Below are positions 1 to 6,660 of a stretch of 9,302 nucleotides of DNA, one piece after another. The number at the start of each line of letters is the position of its first letter. Position 1 is the first letter of the stretch. A program made the position numbers and the translations under genes. Source of the stretch: Rhodospirillaceae bacterium (lineage in GTDB: Bacteria; Pseudomonadota; Alphaproteobacteria; Rickettsiales; UBA3002); assembly GCA_947458525.1 (NCBI GenBank), contig CANHAG010000028.1, positions 1 through 9,302 on the forward strand. The letters run 5' to 3'. A model generated the notes under the pieces. It saw nothing but the letters and a program-made list of their open reading frames with translations. It made no database searches and was not told the origin of the DNA.

Positions 1-456
1 AAAGAACAATATCAAAGCGTAATAGATGCCTCCCTCACCACTGCCTTTGCCACCGTTCGGGCAGCGGGAAAACATATGAATCAAGGGGGGGCTGTGGTGC
101 TGATTTCTTCCGCTGCGGCTATGGAGGGGCTCGCCAATCACGAGGCCATTGCAGCGGCGAAAGCCGGCATTCTTGGGTTGGTGCTCTCGGCAGCGGCCAC
201 CTATGCAGGACAGAATCTGAGAGTGAATGCCATAGCGCCCGGCCTCACCGAAACACCGCTTACCGCAGCACTTACAGGCAATCAGACCTCGCGCAAATTC
301 TCAGAATCCATGCATGCGCTGGGGCGGCTGGGCAAGCCCGAAGATGTGGCGCGCGCGATTGTATTTCTGCTGGATCCCGCCAATGGCTGGATCACCGGGC
401 AGGTGCTCGCGGTGGATGGCGGGCTTTCCCGCGTTCGTCCGAAAATGAAAGCCTAG
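1..456 (+). CDS. SDR-family NAD(P)-dependent oxidoreductase, 5' end outside window; atypical active site
   Basis: The frame is open from base 1 and ends at TAG 454-456, giving 151 residues of the C-terminal part of a Rossmann-fold short-chain dehydrogenase; the nucleotide-binding GxxxGxG half lies outside the window. Visible family marks are the strand ending in the catalytic Ser (VVLISS, Ser37 of the fragment), the helix with AAAKAG (Lys54), the RVNAIAPG segment after strand 6, and the C-terminal ITGQVLAVDGG. Ser to the Tyr position is normally 13 residues, and that position (residue 50, codon 148-150) is Ile, so the YxxxK motif reads IAAAK while Ser and Lys remain. The internal ATG at 76 is not the start, because conserved SDR sequence continues upstream of it. 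The stop codon abuts the photolyase ATG, so the two are probably co-transcribed. The substrate is unknown, and without Tyr the protein may be a non-classical or non-catalytic SDR. Confidence 0.9.
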   Translation, partial: KEQYQSVIDASLTTAFATVRAAGKHMNQGGAVVLISSAAAMEGLANHEAIAAAKAGILGLVLSAAATYAGQNLRVNAIAPGLTETPLTAALTGNQTSRKFSESMHALGRLGKPEDVARAIVFLLDPANGWITGQVLAVDGGLSRVRPKMKA

Positions 457-1995
457 ATGGGAGCGCTTCGCCTCATTCTTGCGGATCAGCTTTCTGAATC
501 CATTGCGGCGTTGCAGGGGCTGGATAAGGCGCAAGATACCGTCATGCTGTGCGAGGTGATGGAGGAGGCCAGTTACGTTCCCCACCACCCCAAAAAAATC
601 GCCTTCCTTTTTTCTGCGATGCGCCATTTCGCAGCCGAGCTTGAAGCACAAGGCGTGCGCGTGCGCTATGTGACATTGAACGATGCAGAGAATACGGGCA
701 GCTTCACCAGCGAAGCGGAGCGTGCGGTCAAAGCACTGGGGGTTTCACGCCTCATCGTCACCGAGCCCGGCGAATACCGCGTGCGGGAAATGATAAAGAA
801 CTGGGCGGCTACGCTTGGTATTCCCGTAGAAATTTTACCGGACACTCGGTTTCTTGCCACCCATGAGGAATTTGCCGCGTGGGCGAAGGGCAAGAAGCAA
901 CTGCGTATGGAATTTTTTTACCGTGAGATGCGGAAAAAATACGCGATCCTGATGGAGCCGGACAATAAACCCACGGGTGGTGAGTGGAATTACGACAAAG
1001 AAAATCGCAAGCCACCCAAAGCAGGCATGGCCTCCCCGCCGCGCATGGCGCATAAAAAATCGGCCATCACTAAAGATGTGCTGGCGCTGGTGAAAGAACG
1101 TTTCAGCCATCATTTCGGCACGCTGGAGCCATTTCATTACGCCGTCACGCGCAGACAGGCCTTGCTGGAACTGGATCATTTTATCAGGCGCTTGCTGCCG
1201 GAGTTTGGCGACTATCAGGACGCGATGGTGGCCGGTGAGCCCTATCTTTACCATTCGCTCATCTCCAGCTATCTGAATGCGGGATTGCTCTTGCCACTCG
1301 AAATCTGCCAGAAGGCGGAAGCCGCCTATCGTGCCGGCACAGTTCCGCTGAATGCAGCGGAGGGATTCATTCGCCAGATTCTGGGCTGGCGGGAATATAT
1401 ACGCGGCATTTACTGGCATTTCATGCCCGAATACGGGCAGCGCAATAGCCTGAATGCCACACGCCCGCTGCCCGATTTCTACTGGGGTGCGCCTACGGGT
1501 ATGTTCTGCGTTGCCGAAACCGTTCGGCATACGCGCGATCATGCTTACTCACACCATATTCAGCGCCTCATGATTACCGGCAATTTTGCACTGCTGGCCG
1601 GGTTGGATGTCACCGCAGTGCAGGAATGGTATCTGGCCGTTTATTCCGATGCCTATGAATGGGTGGAGATGCCCAATACGCTTGGTATGGCGCTCTTTGG
1701 CGATGGTGGTGTGGTAGCAAGCAAGCCTTATGCGGCCAGCGGAAAATATATTCATCGCATGAGCAATTATTGCGAGAAATGCACCTATGACCCTGACGTG
1801 ATGACGGGCGAAAATGCCTGCCCGTTTAATGCCCTCTACTGGGATTTTCTGGTGCGGCACGAAGATAAATTTCGCGGCAATCAGCGGATGCCCTATATGT
1901 TCTCGACATGGGATAGATTCGCGCCTGAAAAACAACAGGCGATTCGGGTTCACGCCGCCACAACATTTAAAAAAATGGCGGAGGGCGCGCTGTGA
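457..1995 (+). CDS. Iron-sulfur bacterial (6-4) photolyase / cryptochrome (FeS-BCP, PhrB/CryB type)
   Basis: 512 residues, full length for the deoxyribodipyrimidine photolyase-related family. It begins with a photolyase-type alpha/beta domain (LILADQLS, then EVMEEASYVPHH) and ends with the helical FAD-binding domain. Compared from memory with Agrobacterium PhrB, key residues fall at a constant +1 offset. The four [4Fe-4S] ligands are Cys351, Cys439, Cys442 and Cys455 (CxxC then 13 to the last Cys). The active-site His pair is 366-367. The electron-transfer Trp343, Trp391 and Tyr392 and the acidic Asp180 and Asp255 are also present. This predicts a light-driven FAD enzyme, probably with a lumazine-type antenna, repairing (6-4) photoproducts; a purely sensory cryptochrome role cannot be excluded. 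No clear Shine-Dalgarno precedes the ATG, which directly follows the upstream TAG, so translational coupling is likely. The name phrB is avoided because it also denotes unrelated CPD photolyases. Confidence 0.95.
   Translation: MGALRLILADQLSESIAALQGLDKAQDTVMLCEVMEEASYVPHHPKKIAFLFSAMRHFAAELEAQGVRVRYVTLNDAENTGSFTSEAERAVKALGVSRLIVTEPGEYRVREMIKNWAATLGIPVEILPDTRFLATHEEFAAWAKGKKQLRMEFFYREMRKKYAILMEPDNKPTGGEWNYDKENRKPPKAGMASPPRMAHKKSAITKDVLALVKERFSHHFGTLEPFHYAVTRRQALLELDHFIRRLLPEFGDYQDAMVAGEPYLYHSLISSYLNAGLLLPLEICQKAEAAYRAGTVPLNAAEGFIRQILGWREYIRGIYWHFMPEYGQRNSLNATRPLPDFYWGAPTGMFCVAETVRHTRDHAYSHHIQRLMITGNFALLAGLDVTAVQEWYLAVYSDAYEWVEMPNTLGMALFGDGGVVASKPYAASGKYIHRMSNYCEKCTYDPDVMTGENACPFNALYWDFLVRHEDKFRGNQRMPYMFSTWDRFAPEKQQAIRVHAATTFKKMAEGAL
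1980..1985 (+). promoter_or_regulatory. Ribosome binding site deciding the GTG start of the DCC-family gene
   Basis: GGAGGG lies inside the last codons of the photolyase gene, six bases before GTG 1992. It supports the non-ATG start and the overlap of start (1992-1994) and upstream stop (1993-1995). Confidence 0.7.
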
Positions 1996-2348
1996 TAACC
2001 GTATTTTATGACGGCAAATGCGGCCTGTGCCGCCGTGAGATTGATCACTATAAAAGGGTCGCGCCTGAAGCTGTGTTTCACTGGGTGGATATAACGACTG
2101 ATGCGGCGGAGCTTGAGAAGCTGGGCATTTCTTATGCGGATGGGTTAAGGGTCTTACATGCCAGAGATTCAGATGGGAAGATCCATAGAGGTATCGATGC
2201 GTTTATCCTGATATGGCAGCAGATGCCGCGCTGGCGTTTGCTTGCTCGCATCATCGCATTACCCATCATTCGCATGGTTGCCAATAAAGCCTATGATCGC
2301 TTTGCCGCGTGGCGCTTCAAGCGGCTGCCGCATTGTAAAATGCTATGA
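1992..2348 (+). CDS. DCC-family (DUF393, YuxK-like) putative thiol-disulfide oxidoreductase
   Basis: 118 residues, typical length for DUF393. The N-terminus carries the defining motif YDGKCGLC: Asp7 followed by Cys10-x-x-Cys13 after a short hydrophobic strand, as in thioredoxin-like folds. The middle has the usual pattern of this family (LHARDSDGKIHRGIDAF, then a W/R-rich segment and LPIIR). The gene starts at GTG and overlaps the photolyase stop in a GTGA arrangement, with a good ribosome binding site, so translation is coupled to the photolyase. Family members are predicted redox proteins; their substrates are not established. I infer a supporting role for the FeS photolyase, for example in redox or cofactor maintenance, from the operon alone. 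Confidence 0.88.
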   Translation: MITVFYDGKCGLCRREIDHYKRVAPEAVFHWVDITTDAAELEKLGISYADGLRVLHARDSDGKIHRGIDAFILIWQQMPRWRLLARIIALPIIRMVANKAYDRFAAWRFKRLPHCKML

Positions 2349-2350
2349 GA

Positions 2351-2365
2351 CCTGCATAATGCAGG
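2351..2365. repeat. 15-bp perfect palindrome just after the photolyase operon
   Basis: CCTGCAT-A-ATGCAGG begins two bases after the DCC stop codon. As RNA it could fold as a CCTGC/GCAGG stem with a five-base loop; as DNA it could be a dimeric protein site. Further ATGCAT and GCATGC units follow at 2365-2372. No T-run follows, so it is not a standard intrinsic terminator. Confidence 0.5.
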
Positions 2366-2376
2366 CATGCATCATT

Positions 2377-2399
2377 GCGGGGCCTTCTGGCCAGCCCGC
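2377..2399 (+). other. Bulged GC-rich hairpin in the operon 3' region
   Basis: GCGGG+GCC (2377-2384) can pair with GGC (2389-2391) and CCCGC (2395-2399) around a TTCT loop, with a three-base bulge (2392-2394) on the 3' side. It lies 29 bases after the DCC stop and may protect the mRNA 3' end or help termination. The lack of a T-tract keeps the call weak. Confidence 0.35.
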
Positions 2400-2456
2400 A
2401 GCCAGCGCGTGCGCTTAGAAAAATCCGCCTGCGGCAAAAGATTTGCAAATACGCAT

Positions 2457-2462
2457 CATAAT
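2457..2462 (+). promoter_or_regulatory. Possible -10 element for tRNA-Thr
   Basis: CATAAT matches TATAAT at five of six positions and lies 18 bases before the mature tRNA 5' end, in a locally AT-rich stretch. No good -35 is found at 16-18 bp (TTGCAA at 2443 is too close), so this is a tentative call. Confidence 0.25.
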
Positions 2463-2480
2463 ATGTAAACCCCCTCACGG

Positions 2481-2555
2481 GCCGCTGTAGCTCAGGGGTA
2501 GAGCAGCGCTTTCGTAAAGCGAAGGTCGGGGGTTCAATTCCCTCCAGCGGCACCA
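2481..2555 (+). tRNA. tRNA-Thr (anticodon CGU)
   Basis: A complete cloverleaf can be drawn by hand. The acceptor stem is 2481-2487 with 2545-2551, the D stem 2490-2493 with 2501-2504, and the anticodon stem 2506-2510 with 2518-2522 around loop TTCGTAA. The T stem is 2528-2532 with 2540-2544 around TTCAATT. The discriminator A is 2552, and CCA is encoded at 2553-2555. The anticodon at 2513-2515 is CGT, which reads ACG (threonine). The outermost anticodon-stem pair is G-A (positions 27-43); the rest is paired, with one G-U in the T stem. It is a single tRNA gene between two protein-coding units. Confidence 0.97.
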
Positions 2556-2560
2556 TTCCT

Positions 2561-2589
2561 AGCTGGTCTCAGGCGAGACGCTGCATTTT
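2561..2589 (+). terminator. Weak intrinsic terminator candidate after tRNA-Thr
   Basis: GTCTC (2566-2570) pairs perfectly with GAGAC (2575-2579) around AGGC. The stem can be extended by AGC/GCT (2561-2563 with 2580-2582) across a two-base bulge. It is followed by GCATTTT, only a short T-run. It could end the tRNA transcript, but efficiency is doubtful. No convincing terminator for the converging glmS transcript is seen in 2590-2695. Confidence 0.35.
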
Positions 2590-2695
2590 GGCGCTTAAGG
2601 CGAAACATGCCCGAGTTGGGCACACGGAAGCTGCCAGAGAGACGTTTGCAATAGATAGCCTGAGATAGCCCGGTTGCGCAGGATGCCAGTTTTAC

Positions 2696-4519
2696 CTATT
2701 CCACCGTCACGGATTTCGCGAGGTTGCGGGGCTGGTCAACATCCGTACCTTTCAGCACAGCGGTGTGATAGGCCAGTAATTGCACCGGCACGGCATAAAG
2801 AATCGGCGCCACAAACGGGTGAACCTTGGGCAGGGTGATGCTCTCGGTCACGATATTCCCAAGTGCTTTTACCCCGTCACTATCCCCAAGTGCGACGATT
2901 TTTCCGCCCCGCGCGGCGGCTTCCTGAATGTTGCTGGCGGTTTTTTCAAACCAGCCATCACTGGGCGCAATCGCAATCACGGGCACGGATTCATCAATCA
3001 GCGCGATTGGCCCGTGTTTCATCTCGCCCGCCGCATAGCCCTCGGCATGGATGTAGGAGATTTCTTTCATCTTGAGCGCGGCTTCAAGCGCAATCGCGTA
3101 AGACGTGCCGCGCCCGATAAACAACATATCGCGCGCATGCTGAATGCGGGTGGCGAGCGCCTGAATGGCCTCGTCATGATGCAGAATTTCGCTCACGCGT
3201 GAGGGGACTTCGGCCAGCGCATGGGTGAGGCGGGCGATCTGCGCCGTTTCAAGCGCGCCGCGCGCCTCGGCCAGGGCAATCGCAAAACAGGCAAGCACAG
3301 TCAGTTGCGTGGTGAAAGCTTTGGTGGAGGCGACCCCAATCTCCGGCCCCGCATGGGTTTCAAGCGTGGCGGTGGCGGCCTGTGCCATGCTGCTCTCGGG
3401 GACGTTGATGACGGCGAGGGTGGGCTGCCCCTGCGCGGTTGCATATTTCATGGCCGCGAGCGTATCCGCCGTTTCGCCGGATTGGGAAATGGCAATGGTC
3501 AGCCCATCTTTCGCCATCACCGGTTCGCGGTAGCGGAATTCGGAAGCCACATCGATATCCACAGGGATTCTGGCCAGTGATTCAATCCAGTACCGCGCCA
3601 CTAATCCGGCGTAATAGGAGGTGCCGCAGGCGACAATCGTGACCCGGCTGATGTTCTTGAGCGCAAAGGGCAGGGAGGGCAGGGTGATGCGCGAGGTCGC
3701 GGGATTATAATAGACATTGAGTGTGGCACCGATGACGCTGGGCTGCTCGAAGATTTCCTTCTGCATGTAGTGGCGGTAATCGCCCTTACCGATGGCCGCG
3801 CCCGTGAGTGCCGTGATTTTAATGGGGCGGGTGACTTCGCGGTCATCCGCATCGAAAATCACAGCGCCTTTCGGGGTCAGTTCTGCCCAGTCACCTTCCT
3901 CCAGATAGCAGATATTGCGGCTGAGCGGTGCAAGCGCCACCGCGTCTGACCCGAGATAGGTCGCCTCCTTGCCATAACCAATGGCCAGTGGCGAGCCGCG
4001 CCGGGCAGCATAAAGGGTTTCGGGTGCGGCGGTAAAAATAATCCCCAGCGCAAATGCGCCTTCCAGCCGTTTGAGTGTGTTTGCTACTGCCTCGCGCGGG
4101 GTTTTTCCCTGATTCAGAAAATCGGTGATGAGGTGGGGGATGACTTCCGTATCTGTCTGGCTGATGAAGCGGTAGCCCTTTGCCTCCAGCTCAGCCTTCA
4201 GCTGGTGGAAATTCTCGATAATGCCGTTATGCACCACAGCCACCTTGTCGGTCGCATGCGGGTGGGCGTTGGCTTCACTCGGCGCCCCGTGCGTTGCCCA
4301 GCGCGTATGGCCGATGCCGGTGGTGCCGGCAAGCGGCTCCTTCGCAAGCAGGGCGGCAAGATTCATGAGCTTGCCCTCCGCCCGCCGCCGCGCGATGCCG
4401 CCCTCTACCAGCGTGGCGATACCGGCTGAATCATAGCCCCGGTATTCCAGCCTCTCGAGCGCCGAAAGCAGCAGCGCCGCCGCTGGTTCTTTGCCCGTGA
4501 TACCGATAATGCCGCACAT
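2696..4519 (-). CDS. glmS: Glutamine--fructose-6-phosphate aminotransferase (isomerizing)
   Basis: 607 residues, the usual family length. It makes glucosamine-6-phosphate and glutamate from fructose-6-phosphate and glutamine in the cytoplasm, the first committed step towards UDP-GlcNAc for peptidoglycan and LPS. The N-terminal Ntn glutaminase domain begins MCGIIGITG, with Cys2 as nucleophile after Met removal; GHTRWATHG (about 70-78, Arg73) and HNGIIEN follow. Two SIS sugar-isomerase domains carry ACGTSYYAG with ISQSGETADTL, and IGRGTSYAIALEAALKMKE with EMKHGPIALI. The C-terminus LAKSVTVE supplies the conserved Lys of the isomerase site (Lys602). The ATG start is fixed by Cys2 and by AAGGGG (plus-strand 4525-4530) five bases upstream. 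The gene is transcribed alone, towards the tRNA and away from the kinase. No glmU or glmM is nearby, and nothing resembles a glmS ribozyme in the short leader. Confidence 0.98.
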   Translation of the reverse strand: MCGIIGITGKEPAAALLLSALERLEYRGYDSAGIATLVEGGIARRRAEGKLMNLAALLAKEPLAGTTGIGHTRWATHGAPSEANAHPHATDKVAVVHNGIIENFHQLKAELEAKGYRFISQTDTEVIPHLITDFLNQGKTPREAVANTLKRLEGAFALGIIFTAAPETLYAARRGSPLAIGYGKEATYLGSDAVALAPLSRNICYLEEGDWAELTPKGAVIFDADDREVTRPIKITALTGAAIGKGDYRHYMQKEIFEQPSVIGATLNVYYNPATSRITLPSLPFALKNISRVTIVACGTSYYAGLVARYWIESLARIPVDIDVASEFRYREPVMAKDGLTIAISQSGETADTLAAMKYATAQGQPTLAVINVPESSMAQAATATLETHAGPEIGVASTKAFTTQLTVLACFAIALAEARGALETAQIARLTHALAEVPSRVSEILHHDEAIQALATRIQHARDMLFIGRGTSYAIALEAALKMKEISYIHAEGYAAGEMKHGPIALIDESVPVIAIAPSDGWFEKTASNIQEAAARGGKIVALGDSDGVKALGNIVTESITLPKVHPFVAPILYAVPVQLLAYHTAVLKGTDVDQPRNLAKSVTVE

Positions 4520-4574
4520 AAAATCCCCTTACATTCATGACGCGGGTAGCATGCGCGCCCCGCTTTCTGCAATC

Positions 4575-4602
4575 GTTATATTCTGTAACCTTACCCCTTC
4601 AA
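4575..4602 (-). promoter_or_regulatory. Predicted sigma-70-type promoter of glmS
   Basis: On the minus strand TTGAAG (plus-strand 4597-4602) and TATAAC (4575-4580) are separated by 16 bp. Transcription would start near 4568 and give a leader of about 50 bases before the glmS ATG. It is one of the two best matches in the 133-bp divergent region. Confidence 0.5.
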
Positions 4603-4622
4603 TGCAATGCACCATGGGATTC

Positions 4623-4650
4623 TTGTTATTTCTATCCGTGCCACTATAAA
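4623..4650 (+). promoter_or_regulatory. Predicted promoter of the histidine kinase gene, possibly giving a leaderless mRNA
   Basis: TTGTTA (4623-4628) and TATAAA (4645-4650) are spaced 16 bp. The -10 ends only two bases before ATG 4653, so the start point would fall at about 4657-4659, matching a second in-frame ATG at 4659. No Shine-Dalgarno precedes either ATG. Confidence 0.4.
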
Positions 4651-4652
4651 AG

Positions 4653-6137
4653 ATGCGTATGGCTCTTTCCGTTCAACAATGGATGCAGCGCGGCGTGCTT
4701 GGCCTTAGTGCCCTGTTGCTGCTGCTACTTTTTTTAGTATTTGCATGGACGGGCTATGCCCATCTGCGCGCTGACGGGGTGCGCGAAGTCACCACCCTTG
4801 TTACCATGATTGAAGCGCCGCTTGCAAAGCAGGTGAAAAATCCCAAAGCGATGGCGGCGGTGTTACAGACGCTTGCGGCAAAGCTCGAGATTCGACTTGC
4901 CTGTGCACATGCGCCGGACGGAACATTTCTTGCCGGCTGGCAGCGGGGGGATGCGGCCAGTGCCGATGCCCCGTGCCGGGCGCTTGCGGCGGAAGATGAC
5001 GGCGGCTGGCGAAGTGTCAGGGTGGAGGTTCCGGTGCTAAATGCTGCGGATGTACCGGTTGCCGCAGTGACGGTTCTTGTTGGCTTTCCCTCGCTTTTAG
5101 ACCATTTCAGGCTTTCTGTGCTGGCGATGCTTGCGGCGGTAATGCTCTTCATCCTCATCAGTTTTCTCTTTGCCCAGCGTATGAAAGTGATGCTGCTGCG
5201 CCCAGTGCGGCAGATTGCCAACACCGCCCAGCGCGTGTCGCTTTATAAGGATTTTTCTCTGCGTGTAACCTCTGGTGCGCTTGCGATCGTGCCAAGCGAA
5301 ATCCAGGCGCTTATTGATTCCTTCAATACCATGCTGCGTGAAATTGAAGATCGTGATGGCAAGATTTTGCGTAAGACATTGGAAATCGAAAAAGCGCGTC
5401 ATCAGGCCGAATCCGCCAATATTGCAAAATCGCAGTTTCTGGCCAATATCAGCCATGAACTACGTACGCCGCTCAATGCGATTCTGGGCTTTTCCGCCAT
5501 GATTAAGGATCAGCAGCATGGCGAAGTGGCGCAGCCCAAATACCTGGAATATGCGCGCGATATTCATGATTCCGGCCAGCACCTGCTCACCATTATCAAT
5601 GACGTGCTGGACCTAAGCCGCGCTGAGGCGGGCAAGCTTTCCATTCATTATGAGCTGGTGGCGCTGCCGAAGGTGATTCAGCGCGCCATTCATATGGTGG
5701 CGCAGCGTGCGAGCGAAGGTGGGGTGAGCATCACCACCGAGATTGCTGAAAGAATGCCCAAATTCGTGGGCGACAAGGTGCGTATTTTGCAGATTCTGCT
5801 CAATCTGCTTTCCAATGCGGTGAAATTCACCGACCCCGGCGGGCGCATCACGGTGCGTGCGCACGCGGAGGAGGGAGTGAACGGAGTATTTTATTTCCTG
5901 CTGGAGGTGGAAGATACCGGCGTGGGCATGACACCGCAGGAGGTTGACACTGTTTTTGAGAGCTTTGTGCAGGCCGATGCCGGGCTTGACCGGAAATATC
6001 AGGGCGCCGGGCTTGGCTTGCCTCTGACCAAGAAGCTGGTAGAGATGCATCACGGCAAAATCACGGTTAAAAGCGAGCGGGGCAAGGGAACAACGGTGCA
6101 TATTCGGCTGGTGTCGGATCCTGCGCTGCTTGATTAA
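4653..6137 (+). CDS. Membrane-bound sensor histidine kinase (HAMP-HisKA-HATPase), orphan
   Basis: 494 residues with the order of a classical sensor kinase. TM1 spans about 15-36 (a Leu-rich run), a roughly 115-residue extracytoplasmic domain follows, and TM2 is about 155-175. The HAMP linker covers about 176-235. The HisKA domain has NISHELRTPLNAILGFS with phospho-acceptor His268. The HATPase domain has the N box around Asn388 (LLSNAVKF), the D box at Asp421 (VEDTGVGM) and GAGLGL at 451-456. There is no PAS or receiver domain, so it is not a hybrid. The HisKA stretch (DIHDSGQHLLTIINDVLDLS) resembles alphaproteobacterial PleC/DivJ/PdhS kinases, but the partner cannot be named. The sensor domain holds two cysteines (84 and 108) that could form a disulfide; its fold is not recognised, and a CHASE8-like fold is a guess. 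No response regulator lies in the window. The start is uncertain: ATG 4653 or 4659. Confidence 0.93.
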   Translation: MRMALSVQQWMQRGVLGLSALLLLLLFLVFAWTGYAHLRADGVREVTTLVTMIEAPLAKQVKNPKAMAAVLQTLAAKLEIRLACAHAPDGTFLAGWQRGDAASADAPCRALAAEDDGGWRSVRVEVPVLNAADVPVAAVTVLVGFPSLLDHFRLSVLAMLAAVMLFILISFLFAQRMKVMLLRPVRQIANTAQRVSLYKDFSLRVTSGALAIVPSEIQALIDSFNTMLREIEDRDGKILRKTLEIEKARHQAESANIAKSQFLANISHELRTPLNAILGFSAMIKDQQHGEVAQPKYLEYARDIHDSGQHLLTIINDVLDLSRAEAGKLSIHYELVALPKVIQRAIHMVAQRASEGGVSITTEIAERMPKFVGDKVRILQILLNLLSNAVKFTDPGGRITVRAHAEEGVNGVFYFLLEVEDTGVGMTPQEVDTVFESFVQADAGLDRKYQGAGLGLPLTKKLVEMHHGKITVKSERGKGTTVHIRLVSDPALLD

Positions 6138-6183
6138 CGCTGCAAGCTGTGGCATGACACTAAAAATCTTGAAAAAACCATAC

Positions 6184-6190
6184 AAAGGAG
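6184..6190 (+). promoter_or_regulatory. Strong ribosome binding site deciding the TTG start of the ldtR-like gene
   Basis: AAAGGAG lies six bases before TTG 6197. No ATG or GTG in frame is better placed, and the conserved N-terminus begins directly after this TTG. Confidence 0.75.
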
Positions 6191-6196
6191 AGGCGC

Positions 6197-6652
6197 TTGA
6201 AACAGGTTTATCTGGATACCATTCTTTTAATTGAACGTCTTCACCGCCGCTTTCTGGATGTGGTGAAAACTGAGCTTGATAAGCTCAAGTTCGAAGACAT
6301 CAATAACGTGCAAACGCTGATTCTCTATAATATCGGCCGCGATCAGCTGACGGTGGGGGAGCTGACCAACCGTGGCTATTACCTGGGCACGAATGTGTCG
6401 TACAATGTCAAGAATCTGGTGGAAAACGGCTATCTGGTGCAGGAAAAATCACCGCATGATAAACGCTCTACCCGGGTGAAGCTCTCAGAAAAAGGGCTGA
6501 AGCTGGTAGATCAGATGGATGTGCTCTTCGAGCGTAATGTGGAAGAAATCGGCAAGATTTCCCCCGGCCTTGCGCTTCTGACCGATACCAACAAAAACAT
6601 GCATCAGCTGGAGCGGTACTGGACCGACTATATCAACCGCCTGACACGTTAG
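6197..6652 (+). CDS. ldtR: MarR-family winged-helix regulator, LdtR-like
   Basis: 151 residues, no transmembrane segment, no cysteine. The protein matches from memory the LdtR group described in Liberibacter and Sinorhizobium. The N-terminal dimer helix has ERLHRRFLDVVK (13-24), followed by DINNVQ (34-39). The winged helix has LTVGEL then NRGYYLGTNVSYNVKNLVENG (58-78, recognition helix), and the wing has DKRSTRVKLSEKG (88-100). In those bacteria LdtR controls an L,D-transpeptidase gene and osmotic-stress tolerance; regulation of the local genes is my inference. Translation starts at TTG, set by a good ribosome binding site. It lies 59 bp after the kinase stop. Its own stop overlaps the ribosome binding site of the TAXI gene, so those two form one transcript. 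I see no clear promoter in the 59-bp gap, so read-through from the kinase is possible. Confidence 0.88.
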   Translation: MKQVYLDTILLIERLHRRFLDVVKTELDKLKFEDINNVQTLILYNIGRDQLTVGELTNRGYYLGTNVSYNVKNLVENGYLVQEKSPHDKRSTRVKLSEKGLKLVDQMDVLFERNVEEIGKISPGLALLTDTNKNMHQLERYWTDYINRLTR

Positions 6653-6656
6653 GAGG
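6651..6656 (+). promoter_or_regulatory. Ribosome binding site of the TAXI gene, overlapping the ldtR stop
   Basis: AGGAGG overlaps the last two bases of the TAG stop (6650-6652) and precedes ATG 6661 by four bases. This indicates co-transcription and probable translational coupling. Confidence 0.75.
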
Positions 6657-6660
6657 CGTT

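Noticed and set aside
835..1542. 235-codon minus-strand open frame inside the photolyase gene
   Set aside because: No recognisable domain, and it is fully antisense to a strongly conserved gene; long antisense frames are expected at this GC content.
2506..2522. G-A mismatch at the top of the tRNA anticodon stem as a sign of a pseudogene
   Set aside because: The other stems are intact, CCA is encoded, and the same antisense peptide pattern is widespread, which suggests this tRNA-Thr form is normal.
2317..2556. 79-codon minus-strand frame across tRNA-Thr starting MVPLEGIEPPTFALRKRCST
   Set aside because: This is the well-known spurious protein translated from the antisense of a tRNA gene; the cloverleaf is complete and explains the sequence.
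2653..2670. AGATAGCC repeated twice with a 10-bp period
   Set aside because: Only two short copies with no further units; likely chance.
4520..4652. glmS ribozyme or riboswitch upstream of glmS
   Set aside because: The leader of about 50 bases is too short, and the ribozyme is a feature of Gram-positive bacteria.
6151..6173. TGGCA...CTTGA resembling a sigma-54 promoter before the ldtR-like gene
   Set aside because: The spacing and the -12 element do not fit the TGGCAC-N5-TTGC pattern.
5613..6185. 190-codon minus-strand open frame inside the kinase gene
   Set aside because: Antisense to the conserved HATPase region, with no family signature; a shadow frame.
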